From Candidatus Hadersleviella danica (lineage in GTDB: Bacteria > Chloroflexota > Anaerolineae > Promineifilales > Promineifilaceae): a DNA stretch of 48,754 nt. The notes beneath the pieces were generated by a model, which had not been told where the DNA came from, did no database searches, and worked only from the letters and a program-made list of their open reading frames with translations. The position numbers and the translations under genes are program-made. Every line of letters begins with the position of its first letter. Position 1 is the first letter of the stretch. The stretch covers positions 1 through 48,754 of the forward strand of contig JADJSZ010000113.1 in assembly GCA_016711405.1 (NCBI GenBank), read 5' to 3'. Below are positions 8,946-17,199 of this stretch, piece by piece.

Positions 8946-9701
8946 TCACCAAGCCGCATTCGGCCGTAATTGGGAGACTTCGTTGTAGAGTTTGTCCATC
9001 GCCCCGCGCCGCGACATTTGCCAGACGAGGTCTTTGGCGCGTTCTTCCTTGGTGTACCCCTCCAACTCGTCGTATTCCAGCCCCAATTGGTAGGCCAAGG
9101 TGCGTAGCTCCGCCTCGCTAAAGTGATAGGCCAGCATACTGGTCATTGCACTGGGGCTATCGCTCCCGCGCAAGGTGCCTGCTTTGGTGTATTTATTCTG
9201 AACTTTATCGCCCAAAATAAAATCACCACCTGTTTGGATGGTGACCTGTTGGCCAGAAATGAGGGGGTTTAGGGGCTGTGTTTCGGCGGGGTTAGACGGC
9301 CGTGCCATGCCCACCACCTCTTTAATCGCCTCCACCAACTTGTCCCACTCGCTCTCCGCTGGCAATTTTTGCAACTGGAGCAACGATTCGGAGTAGCGGC
9401 GCACCTCCTCCTCCGACACATCATCCCGCCAAATGGCGAAGAGGAGATGTTGGTTTTGCATGGTGGCCAAACTATCCAGCTCCCGCCGCGACCAAAGCAT
9501 CCGCAAAAAGGCTTGGCTGAGGACGATGATGCCGCATTTGCTTTTTTGGAACGCTTTCTCCATGATTTGGCGCAGGGAATCGCCTAAATTTAGCTCCGCC
9601 ATTTCTGTGGCAACATGGATGTCCTGCTCCGACAAGCTCTCGGCAAGGGCATCGGTTAATTCATGGTCTGCGGGGGTGTGGCTAATAAATAAATCTGGCA
9701 T
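8946..9701 (-). CDS. TIR domain protein with C-terminal effector-associated domain (EAD7-like)
   Basis: 251 residues, no signal peptide. The TIR domain (about 1-125) begins LFISHTPADHELTDAL and has IIVLSQAFLRMLWSRREL, where Glu74 sits at the position of the catalytic glutamate of NAD-cleaving TIRs. The linker contains TGGDFILGDKV (about 157-167), a small glycine/aspartate motif often seen in bacterial conflict-system proteins. The last 60 residues (HFSEAELRTLAYQLGLEYDE to LRPNAAW) match the EAD7 death-fold-like adaptor family, which recruits effectors to partner proteins carrying the same EAD. The likely role is an NADase-type effector in an immune or programmed-death pathway. No EAD-bearing partner is visible nearby. 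The HEAT-repeat membrane gene follows. Confidence 0.8.
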   Translation of the reverse strand: MPDLFISHTPADHELTDALAESLSEQDIHVATEMAELNLGDSLRQIMEKAFQKSKCGIIVLSQAFLRMLWSRRELDSLATMQNQHLLFAIWRDDVSEEEVRRYSESLLQLQKLPAESEWDKLVEAIKEVVGMARPSNPAETQPLNPLISGQQVTIQTGGDFILGDKVQNKYTKAGTLRGSDSPSAMTSMLAYHFSEAELRTLAYQLGLEYDELEGYTKEERAKDLVWQMSRRGAMDKLYNEVSQLRPNAAW

Positions 9702-9744
9702 ATGCTTTTTCTGTGACCTCTGCCGATAATTGTAGCAGAATAAC

Positions 9745-9768
9745 GAGTAACGAATAACGAATAACTCC
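9745..9768. repeat. AATAACG heptamer direct repeat before trpF
   Basis: About three copies of AATAACG/GAGTAACG directly before the trpF start. The same word family is found at 31508-31535 and, as an inverted pair, at 32653-32736. Confidence 0.7.
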
Positions 9769-9769
9769 C

Positions 9770-10458
9770 ATGCACACCAAAGTTAAAATTTGTGGTCTGA
9801 CGAATTTGGAGGATGCCTTGGTTTCCGCCGAGGCGGCGGCCGATTACCTTGGCTTTATCTTTTACCCGCCCAGCAAACGGGCGGCCGACCCCGAGACGGT
9901 GCGCCAGATTGTGGCGCAGTTGCGCCAACGGCCGTCTTGCCCCACCCTTGTTGGCGTGTTTGTGAACGAAACGGCCGCCAACATCTTGGCCATCCTCGAG
10001 CAGTGCCAGCTTGATTTGGCGCAACTGAGCGGCGAAGAAGTGCCTGCGCTGGTCAATGACCCCGTTCGCCGCTGTATGGGCGGGCTTACAAGGCGTTGCG
10101 CCCCACCTCACTGGGCGAGGCGGAAGCGGAGGCGGAGTGGTTTGCGGCCGAGGCTCCCCACTTGCGGCCGACCTTGCTCCTCGATGCCTACCACCCCACC
10201 CTGAAAGGGGGTACGGGCGAGCTATCCGATTGGGCGATTGGGCAAAAGCTGGTGGAAATGACCGCTGGCTTGATGTTGGCGGGCGGATTAACGCCTCTCA
10301 ACGTCGCCCGTGCTGTGCGCGAGGTACGGCCGTTTGGGGTGGATGTGGCCAGCGGGGTGGAAGCTACGCCGGGGCACAAAGACCATGCGGCCGTGCGGGC
10401 GTTTATCGCGGCCGTGCGCCAAACAGACCACCCCACAGAGCCAACGGATATGAACTGA
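9770..10458 (+). CDS. trpF: Phosphoribosylanthranilate isomerase, with one frameshift
   Basis: TrpF converts N-(5-phosphoribosyl)anthranilate to CdRP in tryptophan synthesis (TIM barrel, cytoplasm). The N-terminal KICGLTN contains the catalytic cysteine. The second half carries GRAYKALRP, LLLDAYHP (catalytic Asp), GGLTPLNV and FGVDVASGVE, all typical. The first part reads in one frame up to about 10060 and the rest in another from about 10070, so one base is missing (or two added) around 10060-10080. Joined, the length of about 229 residues is normal. No other trp gene is nearby. A sequencing error is the simplest explanation; a true pseudogene is possible. Confidence 0.9.
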
Positions 10459-10484
10459 TATTTGGTAGGGGTATATCAGTCTAT

Positions 10485-10620
10485 TGGTTTATTGGTGTAT
10501 CAAAATACACAAATACACCAGTACACCAAATTAACGCAAAGGCGCAAAGGAACAAAGATGCAAAGGGTTTTCTCTGGCGAATCTCCTTTGCGCCCTCTGC
10601 GTCTTTGCGCCTTTGCGTCA
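10485..10620. repeat. Octamer words plus large GCAAAGG hairpin element
   Basis: First TTGGTTTA/TTGGTGTA words and their complement (about 10485-10530). Then, from 10532, an AACGCAAAGGCGCAAAGG-like arm, a loop, and the matching CCTTTGCG arm ending at 10620. Related copies lie at 13321-13415 and 21347-21430. It separates the convergent trpF and P450 genes. Confidence 0.85.
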
Positions 10621-10642
10621 AAAAAAGACCTATACTTACAAC

Positions 10643-11992
10643 CTAGCGGCGGTGGAGGGTCATGTAGAGGGGCTTTTCTGGTCGTGTCGTGCCATGTAAC
10701 TCGGCCCCAACTTCTTGGCGGGGGAACCGCCATTCATACTTTTGGGCGACCATCGCCAACACAACCACAATTTCCAGCAAGGCAAAATTGTTGCCAATGC
10801 AAACACGCGGCCCTGTCGAAAAGGGGATGTAGGCGCATTTGTGCATGGCCGCGACTTTTTCGGGCGCAAACCGCTCGGGCATAAACGCCTCGGGGTTCGG
10901 CCAAAAATCGGGGTGGCGGTGCAAAATATGGGGGCTAAAGGCGACAATCATGCCCGCAGGCATGTGATAGCCCCCTATTTCATCTTCGGCAATGGCTTGG
11001 CGGGCCAAAATGCCCGTGGCGGGGTAGAGGCGCAACGTTTCATCGGCCACCATGCGCGTGTAGGGCAGTTGGTAGAGCGCGGCGACGGTCGGCCGTGCCC
11101 CCTGCAACACCTCATCCACCTCGGCGTGCATTTTGGCATACGCCTCGGGGTTTTGGGTGAGCAGGTAATAAGCCCAGCCCAAGGTGCGGGCGGTTGTCTC
11201 AAACCCCGCAAAGAAAAGGGTCATCACCTCATCGCGCAACTGTTTATCATCCATACCCTTGCCCGTTTCCTCATCTTGGGCGCTGAGGAGCATGTTGAGC
11301 AAGTTGGGTTGGTTGGGGTGGCGACGGCCGTGGGCGATTTGCTCCCCAATAAAGCTGTCCAGTGTCTCGAGGGTGCGCTTAAAACGGCGGTTGCGCGGGG
11401 TTGGCCACGAGGGTGGGGGAATAAAAATGCGCCCCGTGTTGTCGGTGATGTGCTCAAAGCCGTGGCCAAAGGCACGGCCGATGCCCTGATGCTCATCGGC
11501 ACTCAAATCCACGCTGAACATTGCCTCGCCAATAATGCTCATCGTCAAGCGCATCATCTCGGCTTGCATATCGAGCGGGGTGTTGGTATCGGCCATCGTT
11601 TCCCAGCGCACCAAGATTTTCTCCATCACTTTAACCATCATGTCGGCAAACCCCAGCGTGTTTTTGGGCGTAAACGAGGGTTGCATAATGCGCCGTTGGC
11701 CGCGCCACAACTCATATTCGCTGGTGACAAGGCCATTGCCCAGCAAAAGGCGCAATTTGTCGTAATTGGTTCCTTTTTGGTAGTTAAGTTGGTTCTTCAC
11801 CAACACTTGGTGAACGTAATCGGGGTGGGAGAGCAGGGCCATTTGGCGTGGCCCCAGCTTCATGGCGCTGATGTCGCCGTGGGTTTGCCAATGGTGAATC
11901 ATGTAGGACAACATCCCAACACGGCGTAGCTTGGGCAAAGCGCCCACAATGCGGCGGGTGGGGGGCAAGGGAATGGGTTGCAAGTTGGACAT
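10643..11992 (-). CDS. Cytochrome P450
   Basis: 449 residues, soluble bacterial type with no membrane anchor. All core motifs are present: I-helix AGFETT (oxygen activation), K-helix ETLRLYP (ExxR), the PERF motif (MPERFAPE), and heme loop FSTGPRVCIG with the thiolate ligand Cys398. It is a monooxygenase that needs a ferredoxin or flavodoxin partner; none is encoded nearby. The N-terminal half resembles fatty-acid or terpene hydroxylating families in general layout, but the substrate cannot be deduced. It is transcribed alone, with repeat blocks on both sides. Confidence 0.95.
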   Translation of the reverse strand: MSNLQPIPLPPTRRIVGALPKLRRVGMLSYMIHHWQTHGDISAMKLGPRQMALLSHPDYVHQVLVKNQLNYQKGTNYDKLRLLLGNGLVTSEYELWRGQRRIMQPSFTPKNTLGFADMMVKVMEKILVRWETMADTNTPLDMQAEMMRLTMSIIGEAMFSVDLSADEHQGIGRAFGHGFEHITDNTGRIFIPPPSWPTPRNRRFKRTLETLDSFIGEQIAHGRRHPNQPNLLNMLLSAQDEETGKGMDDKQLRDEVMTLFFAGFETTARTLGWAYYLLTQNPEAYAKMHAEVDEVLQGARPTVAALYQLPYTRMVADETLRLYPATGILARQAIAEDEIGGYHMPAGMIVAFSPHILHRHPDFWPNPEAFMPERFAPEKVAAMHKCAYIPFSTGPRVCIGNNFALLEIVVVLAMVAQKYEWRFPRQEVGAELHGTTRPEKPLYMTLHRR

Positions 11993-12046
11993 AGTGATAA
12001 ACTGGGGTGAGGGTTTTTAAGGATATGATACGGATTGTATCAAAAA

Positions 12047-12103
12047 GTACGAAGGACGAAGTACGAAGGACGAAATTGCTCGATTGATCTCGTACTTCGT
12101 CCT
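12047..12103. repeat. Heptamer inverted-repeat block between divergent P450 and Nudix genes
   Basis: Words AGTACGA/AGGACGA in tandem, a loop containing GACGAAATTGCTCGA (shared with the block at 8867-8937), then the inverted complement. Since it lies between divergent genes it is not simply a terminator. Confidence 0.85.
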
Positions 12104-12126
12104 TTTCTCACAGCTACCAAATTCAT

Positions 12127-12714
12127 ATGACAGTTCCCCCCTTTGCAGTTACTCATAGCCAAATCGTTTGGTCATGCCGCTGGTATAGTGTGCGGCAAGA
12201 TGTATTGCGCTTGGCCGATGGTTCCACGGCCGAGTACAACACTGTCCAAAAAGGGCCAGCCGTTTTTATTGTGCCTATCACAGCCGCAGGGGAGGTGGTG
12301 CTGATTCGCAGTTATCGCCACCCTGTGGGGGAGTGGTGTTGGGAAGTGCCTGCGGGAGCCATCCAAGCGGGGCAAACGGCCGAGCAAGCGGCCGTGGCCG
12401 AACTGCGCGAAGAGGTTGGGGGCACGGCCGAGAGTTGGCAATACTTCGGCCGTTACTTCTCCGCCAACGGCTTCTGCGACGAAGCCTTTCACGTCTACTT
12501 GGCCACTGGCGTGCAACTCGGCCAACCAGAACACGAACCCCTCGAAATCATCGAAATCCATCCCACACCCATCCTTCACGCCTTGCACATGGCCCAAACG
12601 GGGCAAATTACGGATGGCATGTCGGCCTTGGCTTTGTTGCTGACGCTGGGGAGTGGGGGGGCAGGGGAGCAGAGGAGCAGAGGGGCAGAGGAGACTGAAA
12701 GGCTGAGAGACTGA
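12127..12714 (+). CDS. Nudix hydrolase, ADP-ribose pyrophosphatase-like
   Basis: 195 residues. The Nudix box is recognisable as GAIQAGQTAEQAAVAELREE plus VGG, with the metal-binding AELREEVG core. The first acidic position of the consensus is Gln, and the Arg before the EL is Ala. The surrounding N-terminal beta-sheet and late helix resemble the ADP-ribose pyrophosphatase group, which cleaves ADP-ribose to AMP and ribose-5-phosphate. The last 20 or so residues (GEQRSRGAEETERLRD) are read from a tandem repeat and probably extend an original stop nearer 12655. The gene is followed after 22 bases by a GNAT gene on the same strand. Confidence 0.87.
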   Translation: MTVPPFAVTHSQIVWSCRWYSVRQDVLRLADGSTAEYNTVQKGPAVFIVPITAAGEVVLIRSYRHPVGEWCWEVPAGAIQAGQTAEQAAVAELREEVGGTAESWQYFGRYFSANGFCDEAFHVYLATGVQLGQPEHEPLEIIEIHPTPILHALHMAQTGQITDGMSALALLLTLGSGGAGEQRSRGAEETERLRD

Positions 12715-12735
12715 GAGACTGACTAGCTGAAAGAC
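12657..12735. repeat. GCAGAGGA and GACTGAGA octamer tandem repeats
   Basis: Period-8 words AGCAGAGG (12665-12690) followed by GACTGAGA/GACTGACT (about 12692-12735). The first part is inside the Nudix reading frame and supplies its C-terminal tail and stop. Confidence 0.8.
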
Positions 12736-12736
12736 T

Positions 12737-13249
12737 ATGATAGAAACAGAACGTTTAATTGCCCGCCCTTTGGTTGATGAGGATTTTGCCGCGTTGCATG
12801 GGTTGACCAGCGACCCAGCGGTGATGCGTTTTGTGGGGGATTTACGGCCGTACACGGCCGCACAAACCCGCGAATTTATAGCCGAGGCGCAAGCCAGCTA
12901 TGCCGAACATGGCTTTGGCGCGTGGGCCATTCTGGATAAGGCGACGGGGGAATTATGTGGCTTTGGCGGGCTGGAGATGTTGCCCGAACGCAAAATCCCT
13001 GAGGTGGCCTATATTTTTGCGCCTGCGTATTGGGGGCGCGGGCTGGCCACCGAGTTTGCGGCGGCCGTCTTAGAGTACGGCTTCCGCACCCTGCGCCTGC
13101 CCGAAATTGGGGCTTCGTTTGACCCCGACAACCACCCCTCCATGCGCGTCGCCAGCAAATTGGGCCTCTCTTTCAGCTACGAAGGCGTGGATGAGTTCAA
13201 CCTGCCCACCATTTACTACGCCATGCCAAATCCCTTCCTTGGCGAATAA
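12737..13249 (+). CDS. GNAT-family N-acetyltransferase (RimJ/RimL-like)
   Basis: 170 residues. It starts IETERLIARPLVDEDFAALHGL, the standard opening of the RimJ/RimL group. It has EVAYIFAPAYWGRGLATEFAAA, in which the R/Q-x-x-G-x-G/A acetyl-CoA pyrophosphate loop is represented by the GRGLA turn, and the late DPDNHPSMRVASKLGL motif. The enzyme transfers an acetyl group from acetyl-CoA to an amine, often an N-terminus or an amino sugar; the substrate is unknown. It lies just after the Nudix gene. Confidence 0.88.
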   Translation: MIETERLIARPLVDEDFAALHGLTSDPAVMRFVGDLRPYTAAQTREFIAEAQASYAEHGFGAWAILDKATGELCGFGGLEMLPERKIPEVAYIFAPAYWGRGLATEFAAAVLEYGFRTLRLPEIGASFDPDNHPSMRVASKLGLSFSYEGVDEFNLPTIYYAMPNPFLGE

Positions 13250-13320
13250 ACCCTGCGACGCACTCGCTTAGGAACGCCAAGTTTTTAGCTTGAACAAATG
13301 GATTTAGCAGGTCTTCTTTC

Positions 13321-13415
13321 AACGCAAAGATGCAAAGACGCAAAGAAGCTCCTGAACCCTTTGCGTCTTTGCTCCTTAGCGTCTTTGCGTTAAAAAAACA
13401 GATTTGTTCACCTTC
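13321..13415. repeat. Large GCAAAGACG hairpin element (copy 2)
   Basis: Arms AACGCAAAGATGCAAAGACG and its complement with a short loop. Read in reverse, its flank GGTGAACAAATCTGTTTTTT matches the flank of the copy at 21347-21430, so this is a dispersed element of roughly 95 bases present in both orientations. Confidence 0.85.
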
Positions 13416-13426
13416 ATACCTCCCCC

Positions 13427-14236
13427 ATGACTTGGTTCACCACCCTTCACCCTATCTGGCAAGCCTTTTTAGCCACCTGCTTTACATGGGCTGTCACGGC
13501 CGTCGGCGCGGCCGTTGTCTTCCTCTTCAAAACCATCAACCGCAAAGTGCTGGATGCCATGCTTGGCTTTGCCGCTGGGGTGATGATAGCGGCCAGCTTT
13601 TGGTCTCTACTCGCTCCCGCCATTGATTTGGCGGAAGCGATGGGAACCACGCCGTGGATTCCCACTTTGGTTGGTTTTTTGGCGGGGGGCGGCTTTTTGT
13701 GGGGCGTAGACAAAATTTTGCCCCATTTACACCTCGGCTTTCCCCGCCAATTCGCCGAGGGCATTCAGACGAGTTGGCAACGCAGTATTTTGCTGGTGCT
13801 GGCCATTACCCTGCACAACATCCCTGAAGGGTTGGCGGTGGGTGTGGCTTTTGGGGCTGTCGCGGCCGATATTCCCTCGGCCACCTTGGGGGGCGCACTC
13901 GCGTTGGCGTTGGGCATTGGCATCCAGAACTTCCCCGAAGGCACGGCCGTGGCTGTCCCCCTGCGCCGCGAAGGCATGTCCCGCTGGCAGAGCTTTTTGT
14001 ATGGACAAGCGTCAGGCATGGTCGAACCGATTGCAGGGGTTATTGGCGCGGCGGCCGTGCTTCTCATGCGCCCCATCCTGCCCTACGCCCTCTCTTTTGC
14101 CGCTGGGGCGATGATCTTCGTGGTGGTTGAAGAACTCATCCCCGAATCGCAGTTGCATGGCAACACCGATTTAGCCACCTTGGGCACAATGCTCGGTTTT
14201 GCGGTGATGATGACCCTTGATGTGGCCTTGGGCTGA
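13427..14236 (+). CDS. ZIP-family divalent metal transporter
   Basis: 269 residues, about eight membrane helices. The two metal-binding signature helices are clear: HNIPEGLAVGVAFGA (helix IV) and GIQNFPEGTAVAVPLRREG (helix V), as in ZupT-type transporters, which import Zn2+ and other divalent metals. A late VVEELIPES motif is also typical. There is no Shine-Dalgarno; the ATG directly follows CTCCCCC. It stands alone, converging with the TPR gene. Confidence 0.93.
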   Translation: MTWFTTLHPIWQAFLATCFTWAVTAVGAAVVFLFKTINRKVLDAMLGFAAGVMIAASFWSLLAPAIDLAEAMGTTPWIPTLVGFLAGGGFLWGVDKILPHLHLGFPRQFAEGIQTSWQRSILLVLAITLHNIPEGLAVGVAFGAVAADIPSATLGGALALALGIGIQNFPEGTAVAVPLRREGMSRWQSFLYGQASGMVEPIAGVIGAAAVLLMRPILPYALSFAAGAMIFVVVEELIPESQLHGNTDLATLGTMLGFAVMMTLDVALG

Positions 14237-14285
14237 ATCGTGCGACAGATGTGGCTCCCGTTCCCTTCCCTTGAGACAAACGAAC

Positions 14286-14774
14286 CTATTCATACACCGC
14301 GTCCAAATCATCCGCATAAAAGCGGATGGCACGGCCGTATTGTTGCACAAACGGGTCGGCCGAACTTTCGGCCAGCAAATGCAACAGGGCACTCACCGCT
14401 TGGCGGGCTTGCCCTAAGTTGTACTGGGTCATGGCCAAAAAGAGGCGCAATTCGGCCGCCTCGGGAAAGTGAGCCAACCCCTCCGCAAACACGGCCGCGC
14501 TGTTCTCGTATTCGCCCAAGGCGCGGTAGGTACTGCCCAGCCCCAAATAGGCACTGCGTCGCTCCTCGCCCGCCAACCCATAGGCAAGGGCGGCGTGGTA
14601 GAAGGGCACGGCCGCTCGTTCCAGCCCCAAAAAATCATGCACACAGGCGGTTTCATATTGCACGAGCGGGTCTTGGGGATATTCGGCCGCTAAGCGCACC
14701 AACTCGCTCTGTGCCGCTTCATGCTCGCCAGCCATGCGCAATTGGCGAATGTGGGTTAAATCAATTTCGTTCAT
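14286..14774 (-). CDS. Tetratricopeptide-repeat protein
   Basis: 162 residues made almost wholly of helix-turn-helix TPR units (AGEHEAAQSELVRLAAEYP, GLGSTYRALGEYENSAAVF, FLAMTQYNLGQARQAVSALL). No signal peptide or membrane helix. Such proteins act as protein-binding scaffolds. It overlaps the end of arsN2 by 14 bases and is the last gene of a kptA-arsN2-TPR run, so translational coupling is likely. The specific partner is unknown. Confidence 0.85.
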   Translation of the reverse strand: MNEIDLTHIRQLRMAGEHEAAQSELVRLAAEYPQDPLVQYETACVHDFLGLERAAVPFYHAALAYGLAGEERRSAYLGLGSTYRALGEYENSAAVFAEGLAHFPEAAELRLFLAMTQYNLGQARQAVSALLHLLAESSADPFVQQYGRAIRFYADDLDAVYE

Positions 14775-15213
14775 TGTGTTTAGATTTCAAAGTTAACTGC
14801 ATTGCTTGGGCCGAGGCGGGGCAGGCAGTGGTGAATTCGGCCGATTGTTGCACAGTTTCGGCTACCTCTGCCCGTGCAATGGGCTGGAAACCAAAGCGGG
14901 GGAAGTAAGAGGCGGCCGTTTCGGTTAGCAAATACACCTCGCCGATGCCCTGTTGGTGGGCCAATTCGAGGATGGCTGGCACGATTTGGCCGCCTAAGCC
15001 TGTGCGCCGTTGGCTCTCGGCCACGGCCACGGAGCGGAGCAACGCTTCGGAGCCGTACACCTCGAGGGCGGCCGTAGCTACCAGACGGCCGTCTTCTTCA
15101 GCGACAACGGCCGTGGCCAAATGCTGGGCAAGGTCATCCAGCGGCAGGTGGTGGCTGGTCAGCAATGCTTGAATGGCGGGCAAATCAGTGGGTTGCGCAG
15201 GGCGAATCATCAT
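14761..15213 (-). CDS. arsN2: ArsN2-like GNAT acetyltransferase
   Basis: 150 residues. The order IRPAQPTDLPAIQALL, LEVYGSEALLRSVAV, RRTGLGGQIV (acetyl-CoA loop), VYLLTETAASYFPRFGF and a terminal CPASAQAM follows the ArsN2 arsenic-resistance acetyltransferase family closely. Family members are linked to detoxification of organoarsenicals, but no other ars gene is present here, so the true substrate is open. Two adjacent ATG codons (15213 and 15210) can start it. It lies 14 bases after kptA. Confidence 0.83.
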   Translation of the reverse strand: MMIRPAQPTDLPAIQALLTSHHLPLDDLAQHLATAVVAEEDGRLVATAALEVYGSEALLRSVAVAESQRRTGLGGQIVPAILELAHQQGIGEVYLLTETAASYFPRFGFQPIARAEVAETVQQSAEFTTACPASAQAMQLTLKSKHNERN

Positions 15214-15227
15214 AGGGTTATCTCATC

Positions 15228-15770
15228 TCATTCTGGAGCAATAAAGGGCGCGGGCACGGCCGCTACCAACCACACCCCATTGGCCGACTTGTAAAACAGG
15301 TGGCCAGCGGCGTGCATGGCTCCTGTCTGCACTTTCAGAACAATCGGACGGCCGTGCCGCTGGCCGACTTTCACGGCTGTTTCGACATCGGCCGAGAGGT
15401 GGACGTGTTGGCGACGGCCGGGGAGCAACCCCTGCGCCATAATGCTGGGCAGGTTTTTATCGGCCGTGCCATGATAAAGCAAGGCGGGTGGGGTTTGGGG
15501 AACCAGCCCCAAATCCACAGCAATGGAATGGCCTTGGTTGGCGCGAATGAGGCGGCCGTCCTCGCTCAGGGCAAAGCGTTGCTTGTCATTCGTGGCCACC
15601 ACCTCCTCGATGAGTTCGCGGGAAAGATGGGGGCCGCGCCCTTGCGCCAAACGCATCAACTCATCCACCTCCGCCCACCCTTGTTCGTCTAGGGTCAACC
15701 CAATCTTGCCCGGATTGTGGCGCAAAATAAGGCTGAGGAATTTGCTGATTTGCTTGATGTGCTGGGTCAT
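15228..15770 (-). CDS. kptA: RNA 2'-phosphotransferase (Tpt1/KptA)
   Basis: 180 residues from the ATG at 15770; the frame is open 23 codons upstream but those residues are not conserved in the family. It contains SKFLSLILRHNPG (Arg17-His18), Arg65 in DKQRFAL, RANQGHSI, YHGT and GRRQHVHLS (Arg120), matching the Arg-His-Arg-Arg active site of Tpt1. The enzyme removes an internal RNA 2'-phosphate using NAD+, releasing ADP-ribose-1'',2''-cyclic phosphate. In bacteria its natural substrate is unclear. It is first gene of an apparent three-gene operon with arsN2 and a TPR gene. Confidence 0.93.
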   Translation of the reverse strand: MTQHIKQISKFLSLILRHNPGKIGLTLDEQGWAEVDELMRLAQGRGPHLSRELIEEVVATNDKQRFALSEDGRLIRANQGHSIAVDLGLVPQTPPALLYHGTADKNLPSIMAQGLLPGRRQHVHLSADVETAVKVGQRHGRPIVLKVQTGAMHAAGHLFYKSANGVWLVAAVPAPFIAPE

Positions 15771-15856
15771 AGATTTACCAAGGAACAATGAGCAAAGGGG
15801 TTTCGAGAAAAGTATATTCATCATATAGATGAACGTCAATGCAATGGAACAAAAAA

Positions 15857-16015
15857 AGAGAGCAAGTGCTAGTAGTCTGACCGCGTTATTTTGTCGGGAT
15901 TTCGTAGGGGCAACCCTTGTGGTTGCCCAGCGCTTAGGGTAGGCACAAGGCCTACCCCTACAGAATGCTATCCGCCAAAATTTGATGGTCAGACTACTAG
16001 ATTCACTTGCTCTCT
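15857..16015. mobile_element. MITE-like element: 26-29 bp terminal inverted repeats around a nested hairpin
   Basis: The left arm 15857-15882 (AGAGAGCAAGTG then CTAGTAGTCTGACC) is matched by the complement of 15987-16015, which has three extra bases. Inside, 15904-15961 is a second element beginning GTAGGGGCAACCC and ending TACCCCTAC, itself made of two small hairpins. A relative of the inner part is at 42076-42154. No transposase is encoded, so movement would need an enzyme from elsewhere. Confidence 0.7.
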
Positions 16016-16025
16016 TACTCTCAAA

Positions 16026-17107
16026 CTACCCCGCTAGCCCCGGCAACAAATTGGGCTTGGAGCGGGCGCGGCGGGAGAGGGCGGCAATAATGCCGACCAA
16101 CACCGCAATCAGCCCCACCAAAATGGCCACATCCAGCCGAATATCCACCCAACTTTCCCCGTTTAGGGTTAGGCCCATAATGGGGGAAATCATGTAGTGG
16201 GTGGGGAACAATTGGCTGACCCACGCGGGCACGGAGGGGAAGAGGTAGAGAAAGGCGGGGGCGTACAGCACCAGCCCCAACCCCTTTATCGTCGCAAAAA
16301 GGGTGTTGATGTCTTTGACGAGTGCCCCGAGCAGAACCCCAATGGCCGCCGCCATGAGTGCCCCGAGAGCCATCAACCCGACGAGGAGCAAGGGCTGGGT
16401 GCCAAAGGCGCGGTTAAGAATGAGGATAAACACCCCCATGCTCAGGCTAACCAGCCAGCCCATCAGCCCTTTGGCCATAAACACCTCTTCGAGGGAAACG
16501 GCCGAAGTAACCACGGCCGTCAACGTCCGCTTTTGTTTCTCCTCCACCAACGAGGTGGCAGGAATCATACTGCCGCCCAAAATAATGGTCATCATCACCA
16601 ACAGGGGCAGGAGCCGCTGTTCCCACGCAATGCTTTCCCCTTCGCCCAAGATGGTCGTTTGGATGTCTAGCGGTGGTTCTTGCCCCGCCAGTTCGTGGAA
16701 CATGCCCGCCATCGCCGTGCCCAGCAGGGCGCGGTCTTTTAGCAAACTTTCGCCCCAGAGGTAGACGGTGAGCGCGGCCGTTTCTTCGCTCTGTAGTTGG
16801 CTGTCGAGGTTGGCGGGTAGCACCAGCCCCATATCTACTTCGCCAGCGGCCGTGGCCTTGCGCAACGCCTCGGCCGATTCATATTCGTAGAGCAAAACGC
16901 CCTCTGTTTCGCGGCCGATGGCCACTAACTCCGACTGCCCCAAATCGGCCATACCGAGGCGCGGCTTGCCCGAGAACAACGTCCCTGCCAGCAAGTTGAC
17001 CACTAAGGTCAGCACAACGGGCACGACCACAGCCATGATAAAAATGAAATTTTTCGGCCCCACCACAACTCTTTGCTCAACAAAACGGCAATGCGTCGAA
17101 TGTTCAT
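16026..17107 (-). CDS. ABC-2 type exporter permease (second), N-terminal frameshift
   Basis: About 360 residues once repaired. One N-terminal helix (about 20-40), a large extracytoplasmic domain, then five or six helices with LGGSMIPATSLVEEKQKRTL, the conserved ABC-2 cytoplasmic loop. The natural start is the ATG at 17107 (AAGGAAT nine bases before), giving MNIRRIAVLLSKEL. The frame then breaks at about 17066, where one G appears to be missing, and continues VVGPKNFIFIMAVVV. It pairs with the permease at 17199-18260 and the ATPase at 18257-19124 as a heterodimeric exporter. Substrate unknown; NatAB-like Na+ or drug export families have this layout. Confidence 0.88.
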
Positions 17108-17135
17108 GGGATTATTCCTTGGTTATTGCTTGGGC

Positions 17136-17199
17136 TGTAAGCCATAAGCCGTAAGCCGTAAGCAATACTTTTAACTCAGCACTCAGCACTCAGCACTCT
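17136..17199. repeat. GTAAGCC and CAGCACT heptamer repeats between the permease genes
   Basis: Four side-by-side GTAAGCC/ATAAGCC words, then four CAGCACT words up to the stop of the upstream permease gene. The CAGCACT word recurs at 19166, 30470, 40346 and 41605. Confidence 0.85.

Noticed and set aside
8852..8959. N-terminal extension of the HEAT-repeat protein by 36 residues
   Set aside because: The extra codons are the heptamer repeat block; the ATG at 8851 has its own ribosome site.
10715..11929. Plus-strand open frame of 404 codons opposite the cytochrome P450
   Set aside because: The P450 on the minus strand has every family motif; the opposite frame is His/Gly-rich with no domain.
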